A stretch of 48,057 bases of DNA from Nitrospira sp. bin75. Its GTDB lineage: Bacteria; Nitrospirota; Nitrospiria; Nitrospirales; UBA8639. Both the position numbers and the translations under genes were made by a program. The notes beneath the pieces were generated by a model. That model made no database searches. It saw only the letters and a list, made by a program, of their open reading frames with translations, and was not told where the DNA came from. The stretch is from positions 1 through 48,057 of the forward strand of contig MPMZ01000017.1 of the NCBI GenBank assembly GCA_002238765.1, written 5' to 3'. Within the stretch, counting starts at the first letter, position 1. The number at the start of each line of letters is the position of its first letter. Shown in pieces: positions 23,820 to 33,312 of the stretch.

Positions 23820-24359
23820 ATGTCTAGGATCGGGATTAAACCAATCGCTCTTGCCCCCACCGTCGAGGTGAAGGTTGAAAATGGTTCCGTCTCCGTGAAG
23901 GGGCCCTTGGGTCAACTAGGGTGGGACTTGAACGAAGGGATTGACGTCACCATCGACGAGGGAGCCATCCACGTGGGAAGGCGAGGGAATGCTCCTCGTG
24001 TCAGAGCCCTGCATGGGCTGACCCGCGTTGAGTTGTCGAATCTGGTCGAGGGCGTGACCAAGGGGTTTGAACGAAACTTGGAATTGACGGGGGTAGGGTA
24101 TCGGGCGCAAGTGCAAGGTCAATCGCTGACCTTGAACGTCGGGTTTTCACATCCCGTGACCTTGTCGCTTCCGGAAGGCGTGCAAGCGTCGGTCGAGAAG
24201 CAAACCATGGTCTCCGTCAAAGGCATTGACAAACGGCTGGTGACCCAGACCGCCGCCAATATTCGACGAGTGCGACCGCCTGACGTCTATAAGCAAAAGG
24301 GCATCAGGTATGCCGGGGAAGTCTTGATCAAGAAAGCCGGAAAGGCCGGCAAGAAATAG
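23820..24359 (+). CDS. rplF: 50S ribosomal protein L6 (uL6)
   Basis: L6 lies near the sarcin-ricin loop and the factor-binding site. The 179-residue product starts MSRIGIKPIALAPTVEVKV, the family N-terminus; a longer in-frame start at 23778 would add 14 unmatched residues. Two tandem L6 domains are seen, the second carrying the signature RRVRPPDVYKQKGIRYAGE. An AAGGAAG site lies about 11 bases upstream of the ATG. rplR begins 3 bases after the stop. Confidence 0.98.
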   Translation: MSRIGIKPIALAPTVEVKVENGSVSVKGPLGQLGWDLNEGIDVTIDEGAIHVGRRGNAPRVRALHGLTRVELSNLVEGVTKGFERNLELTGVGYRAQVQGQSLTLNVGFSHPVTLSLPEGVQASVEKQTMVSVKGIDKRLVTQTAANIRRVRPPDVYKQKGIRYAGEVLIKKAGKAGKK

Positions 24360-24362
24360 CGT

Positions 24363-24728
24363 ATGAATCAAAAGACACAACGTCGTCGATTGGAACGACG
24401 AAAAGCGCGAGTCAGAAAAAAAGTTCAGGGAACATCTGAACGGCCGAGACTGACGGTCTTTCGCAGTAATGCGCACATTTACGCCCAAGTCGTCGATGAT
24501 ATCGCGGGTCTCACCGTGGCTGCGGCATCCTCGAAGGACGTCAGCCTGCGCGAGACCGTGAAGTCCTGTTCTTCGAAGGTGGCAGCGCAGGCCGTCGGAA
24601 AGTTGTTGGCCGAACGAGCAAGGGCCGCGAACGTGACCAATGTGGTGTTTGATCGGAATGGGCGACTGTATCATGGGCGCGTGAAGGCATTGGCCGACGC
24701 GTCCCGTGAAGGGGGACTTGCCTTTTAA
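24363..24728 (+). CDS. rplR: 50S ribosomal protein L18 (uL18)
   Basis: L18 binds 5S rRNA and joins it to the central protuberance. The 121 residues have a strongly basic N-terminus ([17 protein letters not shown]) and the conserved [20 protein letters not shown] and [17 protein letters not shown] segments. The gene starts 3 bases after rplF, which suggests coupled translation. Confidence 0.98.
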   Translation: MNQKTQRRRLERRKARVRKKVQGTSERPRLTVFRSNAHIYAQVVDDIAGLTVAAASSKDVSLRETVKSCSSKVAAQAVGKLLAERARAANVTNVVFDRNGRLYHGRVKALADASREGGLAF

Positions 24729-24743
24729 CCAAGAGGATGGCAT

Positions 24744-25241
24744 TTGGCGCACATGAATCCTGAAGAATTGAACCTCAAGGATAAATTGATTTCGATTAAC
24801 CGTGTGGCGAAAGTCGTCAAAGGCGGAAAGCGCTTTTCCTTCAGCGCGTTGGTCGTGGTCGGAGATGGGCAGGGCTGGGTCGGCATCGGCAAGGGGAAAG
24901 CCACCGAGGTCCCGCCGGCGATTGCCAAAGCCGTGGGCCGGGCCAAGAAACAGCTGCTCCAGGTTCCTTTGAGAAAGGGCAGTATCCCCCACGACGTGCA
25001 CGGGCGGTTTTGTGGGGAACACGTGTACATGAAACCGGCGAAAGAAGGGACGGGGATCATCGCGGGAGGAGCGGTCCGGGCCATTTTGGAAGTGCTCGGG
25101 GCCCACAATATCATTGCGAAAACATTAGGTCGTGGAAATCCCTATAACGTGGTGCAAGCCACCTTGGCCGGCTTGTCTCAACTCAAGGGCCCGGAAGACG
25201 TGAAGCAACTCCGTCAGGTCCTGAATGAGCCGTCACTTTAA
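24744..25241 (+). CDS. rpsE: 30S ribosomal protein S5 (uS5)
   Basis: S5 sits on the solvent side of the 30S near the mRNA entrance and affects accuracy. The protein includes ISINRVAKVVKGGKRFSFSA (the dsRNA-binding fold), GWVGIGKGKATEVPPAI and the C-terminal GRGNPYNVVQATLAGL. The start is a choice between TTG at 24744, with GAGGA six bases upstream, and ATG at 24753, which is farther from that site. TTG is used here for spacing. The result is 165 residues. Confidence 0.96.
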   Translation: MAHMNPEELNLKDKLISINRVAKVVKGGKRFSFSALVVVGDGQGWVGIGKGKATEVPPAIAKAVGRAKKQLLQVPLRKGSIPHDVHGRFCGEHVYMKPAKEGTGIIAGGAVRAILEVLGAHNIIAKTLGRGNPYNVVQATLAGLSQLKGPEDVKQLRQVLNEPSL

Positions 25242-25262
25242 CCTGGTGTGAGGATCGTTTCC

Positions 25263-25454
25263 GTGTCTGAAACTCCTGATCGGCTTTCCATTACGCTGAA
25301 GCACAGCCCCATTGGCCGACCCTATAAACAGCGGCTGTATTTACAGGGTCTCGGCTTACGAAGGCTCCAGCAAACGGTGCAGCGCCCCAAGACGCCCCAG
25401 GTGTTAGGGTTGATTCGGAAGGTCAAGCACCTCGTAGAGGTCAATGATCAATGA
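25263..25454 (+). CDS. rpmD: 50S ribosomal protein L30 (uL30)
   Basis: L30 is a small protein of the large subunit. From the GTG at 25263 it has 63 residues, with LKHSPIGRPYKQRLYLQGLG and the tail VLGLIRKVKHLVEV. An in-frame GTG at 25248 is possible, but AGGA (25251-25254) is placed correctly only for the later start. The stop overlaps the rplO start (ATGA at 25451-25454). Confidence 0.95.
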   Translation: MSETPDRLSITLKHSPIGRPYKQRLYLQGLGLRRLQQTVQRPKTPQVLGLIRKVKHLVEVNDQ

Positions 25455-25900
25455 AACTCCATCAGTTGCAGCCCGCACCAGGTTCCAGGAAGTCGAAAAA
25501 ACGACTGGGGCGAGGTCCGGGGTCGGGATCGGGAAAGACGGCAGGGAAGGGGCATAAAGGCATGCTCGCCCGGTCCGGTACGGCGAACGTCGCGGGGTTT
25601 GAAGGCGGGCAAATGCCGCTCGCCAGGAGATTGCCCAAACGAGGATTTCATAATCCCTTTCGTACCGAATTTGCCACGGTCAATCTCAAGACCCTTGCTG
25701 CCCTTGCCCAGACCACGACCGTGACCCCTCAAGTCTTATATGAGAAAAAGATCGTCAAGAAGCAGTCAAGGCCCATCAAGATTCTTGGCGTGGGAGAGCT
25801 GGACAAGCCCATGACAATTGAAGCGCATAAATTCAGTCAGTCGGCTCTTCGGAAGATTGAACAGGCGGGCGGACAAGCCAAGGTCATCGGCAGTGCTTGA
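25451..25900 (+). CDS. rplO: 50S ribosomal protein L15 (uL15)
   Basis: L15 is a late-assembly protein that threads a long basic arm into 23S rRNA. The 149-residue sequence has the Gly/Lys-rich arm [20 protein letters not shown] near residues 17-36 and [18 protein letters not shown] following it. It overlaps rpmD by four bases at its start and secY by eight bases at its end. Confidence 0.98.
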   Translation: MKLHQLQPAPGSRKSKKRLGRGPGSGSGKTAGKGHKGMLARSGTANVAGFEGGQMPLARRLPKRGFHNPFRTEFATVNLKTLAALAQTTTVTPQVLYEKKIVKKQSRPIKILGVGELDKPMTIEAHKFSQSALRKIEQAGGQAKVIGSA

Positions 25901-27206
25901 ACGGCTCATTACGAGCTTCCAGAACATCCTCAAAATACCGGAGTTACGTAGCCGTGTCCTTTTTACGTTGGCCATGTTGGCGGTCTACCGGATTGGGGCT
26001 CATATTCCGACTCCGGGGATTAATAATGATGAATTGGCGGCATTCTTATTGGACCAAGGCGGAGCCCTTCTCGGGTTCCTGGATATTTTTTCCGGAGGCT
26101 CGCTGTCACGGTTAACGATTTTTGCGCTGGGCATTATGCCCTACATCAGTGCTTCGATTATTCTGCAATTATTGACCGTTGTTATCCCGCATCTATCGAA
26201 GCTGGCCAAGGAGGGTGAACGAGGAAGAAAGACCATTATTCAATATACCCGGTACGGCACCATCGGGATTGCTCTGATACAGGGGTTCGGGATTGCCCTG
26301 GGGCTCGAAGGGATGAACGGCGGCCAATACGTGTTGGATCCGGGCTGGCCGTTTCGGCTCATGACCGTGATTACCCTGACCGCGGGAACGGCCTTCCTCA
26401 TGTGGTTGGGTGAACAAATTACCGAGCGGGGGGTAGGCAACGGCATCTCGCTGATCATTTTCGCCGGGATCGTCGCCCGGCTTCCAAGCGCGGTGGCCCA
26501 AACCTTCGAAATGTACCGGGTCGGGGAGTTGAGCCTGCTCTTCCTGATCCTGTTGATCGTGAGCATGTTGGGCGTGATCACGGCCATTGTGTTCTTGGAA
26601 AGCGGAAGACGGCGGGTTCCGGTTCAATATGCCAAACGGGTGGTCGGCCGCAAGGTCTACGGGGGACAGAGTACGCACATCCCCTTGAAAATCAATACGG
26701 CCGGGGTGATCCCTCCGATCTTTGCGTCTTCGATTATTGCGTTTCCGGCTACCATTACCTCCTTTGTTCAGGTGCCGTGGGTGCAAGCGTTGGGGGCACA
26801 TTTGGCTCCCGGGTCGGTCGTCTATACATTGATGTACGTGGGCCTGATTATTTTCTTCTGTTTTTTCTATACGGCGGTCGTGTTGAATCCGGTCGATATG
26901 GCGGACAACATGAAAAAATATGGAGGGTTTATTCCGGGCATCCGGCCGGGCCAGCGAACGGCGGATTATATTTACAGAGTCCTGACTCGGGTGACGTTCG
27001 CCGGTTCCATTTATCTGGCGATCGTCTGTGTGATTCCGGAATTATTGATTTATAAATTGAACGTTCCCTTTTATTTCGGAGGGACGTCGTTATTGATTGT
27101 CGTGGGTGTCGGGTTGGATACCGCTCAGCAAATCGAGAATCATATGCTGATGCGGAATTATGAAGGTTTCTTGGCCAAGGGCAAATTGAGAGGCCGGAGC
27201 GGATAG
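25893..27206 (+). CDS. secY: Preprotein translocase subunit SecY
   Basis: SecY is the ten-helix protein-conducting channel of the inner membrane. The product has the conserved [12 protein letters not shown] after the first helix, the plug region [35 protein letters not shown]-type residues around position 190, and [12 protein letters not shown] in the last cytoplasmic loop. The GTG at 25893, inside the end of rplO, gives 437 residues with the usual N-terminus. An upstream frame start at 25818 would lie deep in rplO. Partner SecE is at 628-819; secG is not in the window. Confidence 0.96.
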   Translation: MLERLITSFQNILKIPELRSRVLFTLAMLAVYRIGAHIPTPGINNDELAAFLLDQGGALLGFLDIFSGGSLSRLTIFALGIMPYISASIILQLLTVVIPHLSKLAKEGERGRKTIIQYTRYGTIGIALIQGFGIALGLEGMNGGQYVLDPGWPFRLMTVITLTAGTAFLMWLGEQITERGVGNGISLIIFAGIVARLPSAVAQTFEMYRVGELSLLFLILLIVSMLGVITAIVFLESGRRRVPVQYAKRVVGRKVYGGQSTHIPLKINTAGVIPPIFASSIIAFPATITSFVQVPWVQALGAHLAPGSVVYTLMYVGLIIFFCFFYTAVVLNPVDMADNMKKYGGFIPGIRPGQRTADYIYRVLTRVTFAGSIYLAIVCVIPELLIYKLNVPFYFGGTSLLIVVGVGLDTAQQIENHMLMRNYEGFLAKGKLRGRSG

Positions 27207-27212
27207 TAAGGT

Positions 27213-27860
27213 ATGCGTTTGGTTTTTCTTGGTGCGCCCGGGGTCGGCAAGGGCACGCAGGCTGAAATGGTGGCAGCCCAATTCGCCATACCCAAGATTT
27301 CCACTGGAGACTTGCTGCGAACGGGCGTGGCTCAAAAGACGCCGTTGGGTCTTGAAGCGCAGCACTATATGACACGAGGGGAACTCGTGCCCGACAACGT
27401 CGTGATCGGTCTCGTTGCGGAAAAAATCGGTTCGCCGGAATGTGAAAAGGGATTCATTCTTGATGGTTTCCCGCGAACCATTCTTCAAGCGGATGCCCTG
27501 TCGGGAATTCTTCAGGAGCAGGAGGTGGTGCTGGACCGGGTCATGTACTTCGTCATTCCCCGCGAGGAAGTGGTCAGGCGGTTGAGCGGACGACGAAGTT
27601 GTTCGATGTGCTCGGCGGTGTATCAAATTGATTACGTGCCGCCCAAGCAGGAAGGACGCTGTGACGAGTGTGGGGCCGCTCTTGTTCAACGCAGTGACGA
27701 TAAACGGGAAACGGTCGAATCCAGGCTGATGGTGTATGAAGAGCAAACATCCCCCTTGATTGCCTACTATAAAGAGAAAAATGCGTTGGCGGAATTGGAC
27801 GGCACGGGATCCGTGGAACAGGTGCGGGAGCGGTTGCTTGCGTTGTTATCCCGGTCATAG
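27213..27860 (+). CDS. adk: Adenylate kinase
   Basis: This enzyme interconverts ATP plus AMP with two ADP in the cytoplasm. The 215-residue protein has the P-loop GAPGVGKGTQ (8-17), the AMP-binding STGDLLR and DGFPRT segments, and a long LID domain. The LID carries four cysteines at 130, 133, 150 and 153, so it is a zinc-stabilised LID as in Gram-positive and many other bacteria, unlike E. coli. It lies between secY and map, a conserved arrangement. Confidence 0.98.
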   Translation: MRLVFLGAPGVGKGTQAEMVAAQFAIPKISTGDLLRTGVAQKTPLGLEAQHYMTRGELVPDNVVIGLVAEKIGSPECEKGFILDGFPRTILQADALSGILQEQEVVLDRVMYFVIPREEVVRRLSGRRSCSMCSAVYQIDYVPPKQEGRCDECGAALVQRSDDKRETVESRLMVYEEQTSPLIAYYKEKNALAELDGTGSVEQVRERLLALLSRS

Positions 27861-27866
27861 CTCCTC

Positions 27867-28640
27867 ATGATTATGCTCAAGACCGAGGAAGAAATTGCCC
27901 TGATGGCACAGGCCTCGAAGATTGTGGCGGAAGCGCATCAGGTGCTCCAACAAGAGGTCAGGCCCGGTGTCACCACGTTGTATTTGGACGAGCTCGCTGA
28001 AACGTTCATTCGTGATCACGGGGGAATCCCGGCCTTTAAAGGGTACCGCAATTTCCCCAACACCCTGTGTGCCTCGGTGAATCATGAAGTGGTGCATGGT
28101 ATTCCCTCCAACCGGGAACTGAAAGAAGGGGACATCGTCGGGCTTGACTTGGGGGCGATTGTTCAGGGATTTTATGGTGACGGGGCCGTGACGGTACCCG
28201 TCGGCACGGTTTCAGGCGACGTTGAAACCCTGCTCAAGGTGACGGAAGAGGCGATGCATAGAGGGATTGATCAAGCACGAGTCGGGAACCGGTTGTCCGA
28301 TATTGGTCATACGATACAAAGCTACGTGGAAGCGCACGGTTTTTCCGTTGTCAGGGATTTTGTGGGACATGGGATCGGCCGGCAACTTCACGAGGACCCG
28401 CAGGTTCCCAATTACGGACGTCCGGGGCAAGGCTCGCGTCTCCAGTTCGGGATGGTGTTGGCCATTGAGCCCATGGTGAACGTTGGTGGGCCGCAGGTGA
28501 AAGTCATGGACGATCAATGGACCGCCGTCACGAAAGACGGCAGTCTGTCGGCGCATTTTGAACATACCGTGGCGATCCGACCCGAAGGGCCGCCCACGAT
28601 CTTGACGACGGTAAAGGAGCAGGTGAGCGTCAATTCATAG
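27867..28640 (+). CDS. map: Methionine aminopeptidase, type I
   Basis: This metalloenzyme removes the initiator methionine from nascent proteins. The five metal ligands expected for the pita-bread fold are visible in context: two Asp in GLDLGAIVQGFYGDGAV, His in GHGIGRQLHEDP, Glu in LAIEPMV and Glu in HFEHTVAI. The length is 257 residues from the ATG at 27867; a second ATG two codons later is equally possible. The gene starts 6 bases after adk. Confidence 0.97.
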   Translation: MIMLKTEEEIALMAQASKIVAEAHQVLQQEVRPGVTTLYLDELAETFIRDHGGIPAFKGYRNFPNTLCASVNHEVVHGIPSNRELKEGDIVGLDLGAIVQGFYGDGAVTVPVGTVSGDVETLLKVTEEAMHRGIDQARVGNRLSDIGHTIQSYVEAHGFSVVRDFVGHGIGRQLHEDPQVPNYGRPGQGSRLQFGMVLAIEPMVNVGGPQVKVMDDQWTAVTKDGSLSAHFEHTVAIRPEGPPTILTTVKEQVSVNS

Positions 28641-28658
28641 TGACGCGGTTTCAGGCTG

Positions 28659-28877
28659 ATGGCAAAGGAAGACATGATTGAAGTGCAAGGGGTGATTATG
28701 GAAACGTTGCCCAATGCCATGTTCCGAGTTCAGTTGGAGAGTGGACATAAGATTCTGGCACATATTTCAGGGAAGATGCGGATGCATTTTATTCGAATTC
28801 TCCCGGGCGATAAAGTGACCGTGGAATTGTCTCCGTATGATCTGACGAGGGGACGGATCACCTATCGCTTCAAATAG
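28659..28877 (+). CDS. infA: Translation initiation factor IF-1
   Basis: IF-1 occupies the ribosomal A site during initiation. The 72-residue OB-fold protein reads [20 protein letters not shown] at its start, then [20 protein letters not shown] and the terminal [10 protein letters not shown], all typical. Position between map and rpmJ is conserved in many bacteria. AAAGGA-like bases cluster just around the start, and the distance to map is 18 bases. Confidence 0.98.
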   Translation: MAKEDMIEVQGVIMETLPNAMFRVQLESGHKILAHISGKMRMHFIRILPGDKVTVELSPYDLTRGRITYRFK

Positions 28878-28896
28878 CAAGGAGAGACACGCTCTC

Positions 28897-29010
28897 ATGA
28901 AAGTCAAATCGTCCGTCAAACCGATGTGCTCAAAATGCATTGTATTCAGACGACGAGGAATTGTGCGGGTCCGATGCAGTAATCCTCGCCATAAGCAGCG
29001 ACAAGGGTAA
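28897..29010 (+). CDS. rpmJ: 50S ribosomal protein L36 (bL36)
   Basis: L36 is the smallest protein of the large subunit. The 37 residues have the zinc-binding pattern C11-x2-C14, C27 and H32, so this is the C+ form. The sequence starts [14 protein letters not shown] and ends NPRHKQRQG. The start ATG follows AAGGAGAG at a distance of 9-10 bases. It lies between infA and rpsM, the standard place. Confidence 0.97.
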   Translation: MKVKSSVKPMCSKCIVFRRRGIVRVRCSNPRHKQRQG

Positions 29011-29045
29011 GGCAGAAGGCCGGTTCACGTGAAGAAGGAGGGGAC

Positions 29046-29414
29046 ATGGCTCGGATAGCAGGCGTCGATCTGCCCGTGGGCAAACGCATTGAGATTGGTT
29101 TGACCTATATTTATGGGATCGGATCGTGGAGTGCGAGGCAGATCTTACGAAAGACCGGCATTGACAGCACCGTGCGGGTCAAGGATCTTCGTGAGGAAGA
29201 CATTGTCAAACTTCGCGAAACGATCGATAAAGACTATACCGTGGAGGGGGATCTCCGAAAAGAAATCACCCTCAGCATTAAACGCCTGATCGATACGGGA
29301 TCGTATCGAGGTCTCCGTCATCGAAGAGGCCTTCCCGTTCGTGGACAACGGACCAAAACGAATTCACGAACCAGGAAGGGAAAACGGGCTTCGATCGGCA
29401 GAAGCAAGAAATAA
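29046..29414 (+). CDS. rpsM: 30S ribosomal protein S13 (uS13)
   Basis: S13 is a 30S head protein whose tail touches the P-site tRNA and which bridges to L5. The 122 residues include [33 protein letters not shown] and the signature [19 protein letters not shown]. The basic C-terminal tail is of normal length. AAGGAGGGG lies directly before the start region. The gene opens the alpha cluster. Confidence 0.98.
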   Translation: MARIAGVDLPVGKRIEIGLTYIYGIGSWSARQILRKTGIDSTVRVKDLREEDIVKLRETIDKDYTVEGDLRKEITLSIKRLIDTGSYRGLRHRRGLPVRGQRTKTNSRTRKGKRASIGRSKK

Positions 29415-29434
29415 ACAGCCATTCAGGGGATAGC

Positions 29435-29818
29435 ATGAGCGTAAAAAAAGGTCGGAAAAAAGAGAAAAAAATCGTGCAAATGGGGATCGCTCATATTCAA
29501 GCGTCCTTTAATAACACGCTGGTGACCATTACGGATATGAGTGGCAATACGGTCTCGTGGTCGAATGCGGGCGGCTTGGGCTTCAAGGGAGCCAGAAAGA
29601 GTACGCCCTTTGCTGCGACGCGCGTCGGGGAAGCGGCGGGACGCAAAGCCATGGAGCAAGGCATGCGCCAGATTGACGTCTACGTCAACGGGCCGGGATC
29701 GGGTCGTGAGTCGGCGGTGCGGGCTCTGCAATCCGTCGGCTTGCGGGTGAATTTGATTCGAGACGTGACCCCCATTCCCCATAACGGATGTCGACCGCCG
29801 AAGCGGCGACGAGTGTAA
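29435..29818 (+). CDS. rpsK: 30S ribosomal protein S11 (uS11)
   Basis: S11 lies on the 30S platform next to the Shine-Dalgarno helix. The 127 residues include a Lys-rich N-terminus, [18 protein letters not shown], and the conserved C-terminal [19 protein letters not shown]. It starts 20 bases after rpsM. A 70-base gap with a small hairpin separates it from rpsD. Confidence 0.98.
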   Translation: MSVKKGRKKEKKIVQMGIAHIQASFNNTLVTITDMSGNTVSWSNAGGLGFKGARKSTPFAATRVGEAAGRKAMEQGMRQIDVYVNGPGSGRESAVRALQSVGLRVNLIRDVTPIPHNGCRPPKRRRV

Positions 29819-29835
29819 GCGGTGATTGATGCAAT

Positions 29836-29864
29836 CTTCAGGCGTGCCAATGCAGGATCTGAAG
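29836..29864 (+). other. Small hairpin between rpsK and rpsD
   Basis: CTTCAG (29836-29841) can pair with CTGAAG (29859-29864) around a 17-base loop, followed by four T residues. It is the only folded-looking element in the 70-base gap before rpsD. S4, the rpsD product, regulates alpha operons in other bacteria through mRNA structure. Whether this hairpin is such a site or a weak attenuator is inference. Confidence 0.3.
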
Positions 29865-29888
29865 TTTTCCAAGTGAGAGGCTAGAGAC

Positions 29889-30515
29889 GTGGCAAATTAT
29901 CGTGGTCCAGTATGCAGGATTTGTCGAAGGGAAGGCGTGAAACTGTTTCTCAAGGGAACACGTTGCATGACCGACAAGTGTGCGATCGAACGTCGCAGTT
30001 ATCCGCCGGGTCAGCATGGACAAGCTCGCCCCCGTGTAACGGATTATAGTATGCAGCTTCGTGAAAAACAGAAATTGCGCCGGATGTATGTCATTCAGGA
30101 GCGTCAGTTTCGAGGCCTCTTCGAGCGCGCTGAACGGCAAGAGGGCGTGACCGGTGAAAATCTGCTGGCGTTGCTTGAGCGCCGGTTGGATAACGTCGTC
30201 TACCGGATTGGTTTGGCTTTTTCACGTAAGCAGGCTCGCCAGTTGGTCAATCATGGACACATTATCGTGAATGGCCGAAAAACCGACATTCCATCCTATA
30301 CCACGGCTGTGGGAGACGTGGTTCAAGTCAGACCAAGGAGCGTGGAGTTGCTGGCGATTAAAGCCGCGGCGCAGGCTGCCGACAGCCAGCCGGAGGTCAG
30401 CTGGATAGACTGTGACCGTGATGCGTTGAAAGGCACGGTTCGGGCACTGCCGACGAAAGAAGACATTGGGGCTCCGGTCAATGAACAGATTATTGTGGAA
30501 CTTTATTCTCGCTAG
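29889..30515 (+). CDS. rpsD: 30S ribosomal protein S4 (uS4), zinc-finger form
   Basis: S4 nucleates assembly of the 5' domain of 16S rRNA. The 208-residue protein has an N-terminal zinc finger with C9, C12, C26 and C31, as in the C+ type. The S4 RNA-binding domain follows, with [20 protein letters not shown] and [17 protein letters not shown]. It starts with GTG at 29889, preceded by GAGAGG. It lies directly before rpoA in the usual alpha-operon order. Confidence 0.98.
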   Translation: MANYRGPVCRICRREGVKLFLKGTRCMTDKCAIERRSYPPGQHGQARPRVTDYSMQLREKQKLRRMYVIQERQFRGLFERAERQEGVTGENLLALLERRLDNVVYRIGLAFSRKQARQLVNHGHIIVNGRKTDIPSYTTAVGDVVQVRPRSVELLAIKAAAQAADSQPEVSWIDCDRDALKGTVRALPTKEDIGAPVNEQIIVELYSR

Positions 30516-30585
30516 ATGAGGACAAGCTGGACGCCAGACGTGAGTCGATGGTTCGGTTGTGACAGATGAGGCGAAAGGGGGCGTA

Positions 30586-31581
30586 ATGAGCAAAGGGATC
30601 AAGGATTTTCAGTTGCCGATGCGACTGGAATTGGAAAAGGAAACTGCCTCGTCCAGCTATGGAAAATTTACGGCGGAGCCCTTTGAACGCGGGTTTGGGA
30701 CAACGGTCGGCAATTCCTTGCGACGCGTGTTATTGTCCTCGTTAACCGGGGCGGCCGTGACATCCGTCAAGATCGAAGGTGCGTTTCATGAATTTTCCAC
30801 CCTCCCCGGCGTCACGGAAGACGTGACCATTATCATCTTGAACATCAAGAATCTTCGTCTCAAACTGCACACCGACAAATCGAAAGCGATGCAGTTAAAG
30901 AAGAAAGGGCCGGGGAAAGTTCGTGCCGCCGACATTCAGCATGACGCGGATATCACCATCTTAAATCCTGAACTGCATATTGCGACGTTGGACAAGGATG
31001 GTGTGCTGGACATGGAGTTGATCGTCAAGCCGGGACGAGGTTACGTACCGGCTGAACGCAATAAAGAAGAAGGGTTGCCCATTGGGGTCATCCCGGTCGA
31101 TTCGATTTTTTCTCCGATCAAGCGAGTGAACTTTCACGTGGAAAATGCCCGTGTGGGACGTGTGACCGATTATGATAAATTGAATCTTGAGGTTTGGACC
31201 GATGGAAGCGTCACTCCGCTGGAGGCGGTGTCCTCATCGGCATCCATTCTTCGTGAGCATTTGGCGATTTGCATTCCCAGCGAAGAAATGAAAGAAGTGG
31301 AGCATGATTCCGCTTACGAGGAAACGCAAGCCGAATTGAATAAACACTTGGCCCGAAGCGTCAATGAACTCGAGTTGTCCGTGCGTGCGGCGAATTGTCT
31401 GAAGAATGCGAATATCAAAACCATTGAAGACCTCGTCCAGAAGACGGAAATAGAGATGCTGAAGACCAAAAACTTCGGGAAAAAATCGCTCAACGAAATC
31501 AAGGAAGTGTTAGCCGAAATGGGATTGAGCTTGGGTCTGAGAAGAGAAAGTCTCGTACAGACCAACAACGAGTCGCATTAA
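30586..31581 (+). CDS. rpoA: DNA-directed RNA polymerase subunit alpha
   Basis: RpoA dimerises to scaffold the polymerase, and its C-terminal domain contacts UP elements and activators. From the ATG at 30586 it has 331 residues. The N-terminal domain has [20 protein letters not shown] and the C-terminal domain has [20 protein letters not shown] and the [15 protein letters not shown] helix. AAAGGGGG lies a few bases upstream. An in-frame start at 30559 would add nine residues without a good ribosome-binding site. Confidence 0.99.
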   Translation: MSKGIKDFQLPMRLELEKETASSSYGKFTAEPFERGFGTTVGNSLRRVLLSSLTGAAVTSVKIEGAFHEFSTLPGVTEDVTIIILNIKNLRLKLHTDKSKAMQLKKKGPGKVRAADIQHDADITILNPELHIATLDKDGVLDMELIVKPGRGYVPAERNKEEGLPIGVIPVDSIFSPIKRVNFHVENARVGRVTDYDKLNLEVWTDGSVTPLEAVSSSASILREHLAICIPSEEMKEVEHDSAYEETQAELNKHLARSVNELELSVRAANCLKNANIKTIEDLVQKTEIEMLKTKNFGKKSLNEIKEVLAEMGLSLGLRRESLVQTNNESH

Positions 31582-31609
31582 CATTTTATCAAGAGAAGAG
31601 AGCCGCATC

Positions 31610-32017
31610 GTGCGTCATCGAAAAAAAGGCAGACAATTCGGGCGAAATTCCAAACATCGACACGCGATGTTTCGGAACCTGGTCACCTCGTTACTGGAAC
31701 ACGAACGTATTGAAACCACGGAGGCAAAAGCCAAAGAGATCCGCGGCATCACTGAGAAAATGATCACCCTGGGGAAAGAAGGCTCTCTGCATGCCCGCAG
31801 GCGTGCCTTGGACTTCATCCGGAAAAAAGACATTGTTTCCAAATTGTTCGGCGACGTGGCGGGACGATTCAGTCGGCGGCCCGGAGGGTACATCAGGATC
31901 ATCCCCACGAGACGGCGACCCGGGGATGCCGCAGAACTTGTGGCCGTTGAGTTGATCGAGCGCGGGCCGGCGAGTGACGACGTTCCTGAATCCGTGGAGG
32001 AAGACAAAGCTTCCTAA
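31610..32017 (+). CDS. rplQ: 50S ribosomal protein L17 (bL17)
   Basis: L17 sits near the tunnel exit on the solvent side. The 135 residues read MRHRKKGRQFGRNSKHRHAM at the start, then FRNLVTSLLEHERIETTEAKAKE and GGYIRIIPTRRRPGDAAE. The acidic C-terminal tail is variable in the family. The start is GTG at 31610 with AAGAGA before it. It ends the alpha cluster. No convincing terminator is visible in the next 125 bases. Confidence 0.98.
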   Translation: MRHRKKGRQFGRNSKHRHAMFRNLVTSLLEHERIETTEAKAKEIRGITEKMITLGKEGSLHARRRALDFIRKKDIVSKLFGDVAGRFSRRPGGYIRIIPTRRRPGDAAELVAVELIERGPASDDVPESVEEDKAS

Positions 32018-32142
32018 TCTCGTTACCGTTCTTTTCTCCTCACGTATCCGGCCTTGTGGGGGGCAGACGCGCCGTTGTGTTCCTCACCGCCTTCCCGTTC
32101 GTCAGCACACCGTGTTTCAGGAATATCTCCCCGGCCGTTTAG

Positions 32143-32171
32143 TTTACTTGGTTTGGGGCGTATGGTATTCT
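32143..32171 (+). promoter_or_regulatory. Probable promoter for the lptC-lptA-lptB-rpoN block
   Basis: TTTACT (32143-32148) stands 17 bases before TATTCT (32166-32171); each matches the sigma-70 consensus at four of six positions. A start near 32178 would place the lptC ATG at 32201 about 23 bases downstream. The spacing and position fit, but the boxes are moderate. The rest of the gap after rplQ (32018-32142) shows nothing recognisable. Confidence 0.45.
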
Positions 32172-32200
32172 GTCCACGATACCTGCCAAGCTGGTTACGT

Positions 32201-32773
32201 ATGCCTCGCTTATGGATTCAATGGATGTTAAGGGGGATGACCCTGAGTTTGGCCGTCTTTCTCGGGTATGTCCTGATGCAGCAGATGCAATTGAATCAGC
32301 CGTCCCCCGTGGTGACGGAGCCGGTTTTTGAAACGACCGACGCCGGTATAGAAGGTTTTGTCTATCGTCAAACCGATGAAGGTCGAGTCCAATGGGAGGT
32401 GGAAGCGCAAAAAGCCGAAAGCCATGAGTCCGAACAGCACGTGCTGCTGAAGCAGGTTCAGGTTCGGTTGTTTGACAAGGAGGGGCAAGCGCAGGCAATG
32501 CAATTGGCGGCTGAAGAAGGAACGATTAATACGGCCAACGGCGATTTTGACCTACGAAATCAGGAAGCGCTGATTGCGATTGAATTGGCAAATGGATATA
32601 CCATCCTGACCCCGCACCTGCACTGGGTGGACGCGGACAAGACCATCAGCACGGACAGGCCGGTGACCATACAGGGGCACGGCTTGATCATTACGGGTAT
32701 TGGTTTGATCGCAGAATTGAAAACAGAAAAGTTAGGAGTGCTCGATGATGTTCACGTTGAACTTACGTCCTGA
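32201..32773 (+). CDS. lptC: LPS export protein LptC
   Basis: LptC passes lipopolysaccharide from the LptBFG transporter to LptA in the periplasm. From the ATG at 32201 the product has 190 residues: one N-terminal membrane anchor (about residues 12-29, MTLSLAVFLGYVLMQQM) and a periplasmic beta-jellyroll domain with IEGFVYRQTDEGRVQWEVEA. Alternative ATGs at 32225 and 32237 would shorten the cytoplasmic stub. The next gene, lptA, overlaps it by 29 bases. The LPS-assembly context makes the call firm even though the family is poorly conserved in sequence. Confidence 0.85.
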   Translation: MPRLWIQWMLRGMTLSLAVFLGYVLMQQMQLNQPSPVVTEPVFETTDAGIEGFVYRQTDEGRVQWEVEAQKAESHESEQHVLLKQVQVRLFDKEGQAQAMQLAAEEGTINTANGDFDLRNQEALIAIELANGYTILTPHLHWVDADKTISTDRPVTIQGHGLIITGIGLIAELKTEKLGVLDDVHVELTS

Positions 32774-33269
32774 ATGCGGCGTGCCGGTCCTCCTGGCGAT
32801 TCTGGTGTGTGGCCTTCTTTCGGCGCAGACCATCCCTTTCGCCTTTGCCGAGACTAAAGAGCAAACGACGATAACGTCACAGAGGATGACCGTCGAAGGA
32901 AAGTCCAGACGAACGATCTTTGAAGGAATGGTGGTCCTCAAGAAAAAGGACTTCGTCATGCGATCCGATCAGATGGTCGTGACGTTTAAAAAAGGCGCGC
33001 AGGCCGGTAGCCCGGACACGGAAGAGGGTACCACGAGCCAAGTCGACCGCATTGAGGCCGGCGGCAACGTGGTCATTGAGAAATCAGACGGGAAGGCGAC
33101 GTGCGGGCGGGCTCTGTATGACAAAGATGAAGAAACACTCGTCCTCACGGAATCGCCGGTGGCTTGGCAAGGCGGTACCAAGGTTGAAGGATCCCAAATG
33201 ACCATGTTCTTAAAGGAAGAACGAAGCATCGTCGAAGGTGGGTCCCGCGTGGTGATCCTCGAAGAATAG
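32745..33269 (+). CDS. lptA: Periplasmic LPS-bridge protein LptA (OstA-like)
   Basis: LptA polymerises into the periplasmic bridge that carries LPS to LptD in the outer membrane. The 174-residue protein has a cleavable signal peptide: a hydrophobic core VPVLLAILVCGLLSAQ, then a probable cut after FAFA near residue 35. An OstA-type beta domain follows with ITSQRMTVEGKSRRTIFEGM. It overlaps the end of lptC and precedes lptB, the order found across diderm bacteria. Confidence 0.88.
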   Translation: MMFTLNLRPECGVPVLLAILVCGLLSAQTIPFAFAETKEQTTITSQRMTVEGKSRRTIFEGMVVLKKKDFVMRSDQMVVTFKKGAQAGSPDTEEGTTSQVDRIEAGGNVVIEKSDGKATCGRALYDKDEETLVLTESPVAWQGGTKVEGSQMTMFLKEERSIVEGGSRVVILEE

Positions 33270-33312
33270 GGGCCGTCAGGCCGTGGACGATCGTTGAGCC
33301 GTTACACCCGTC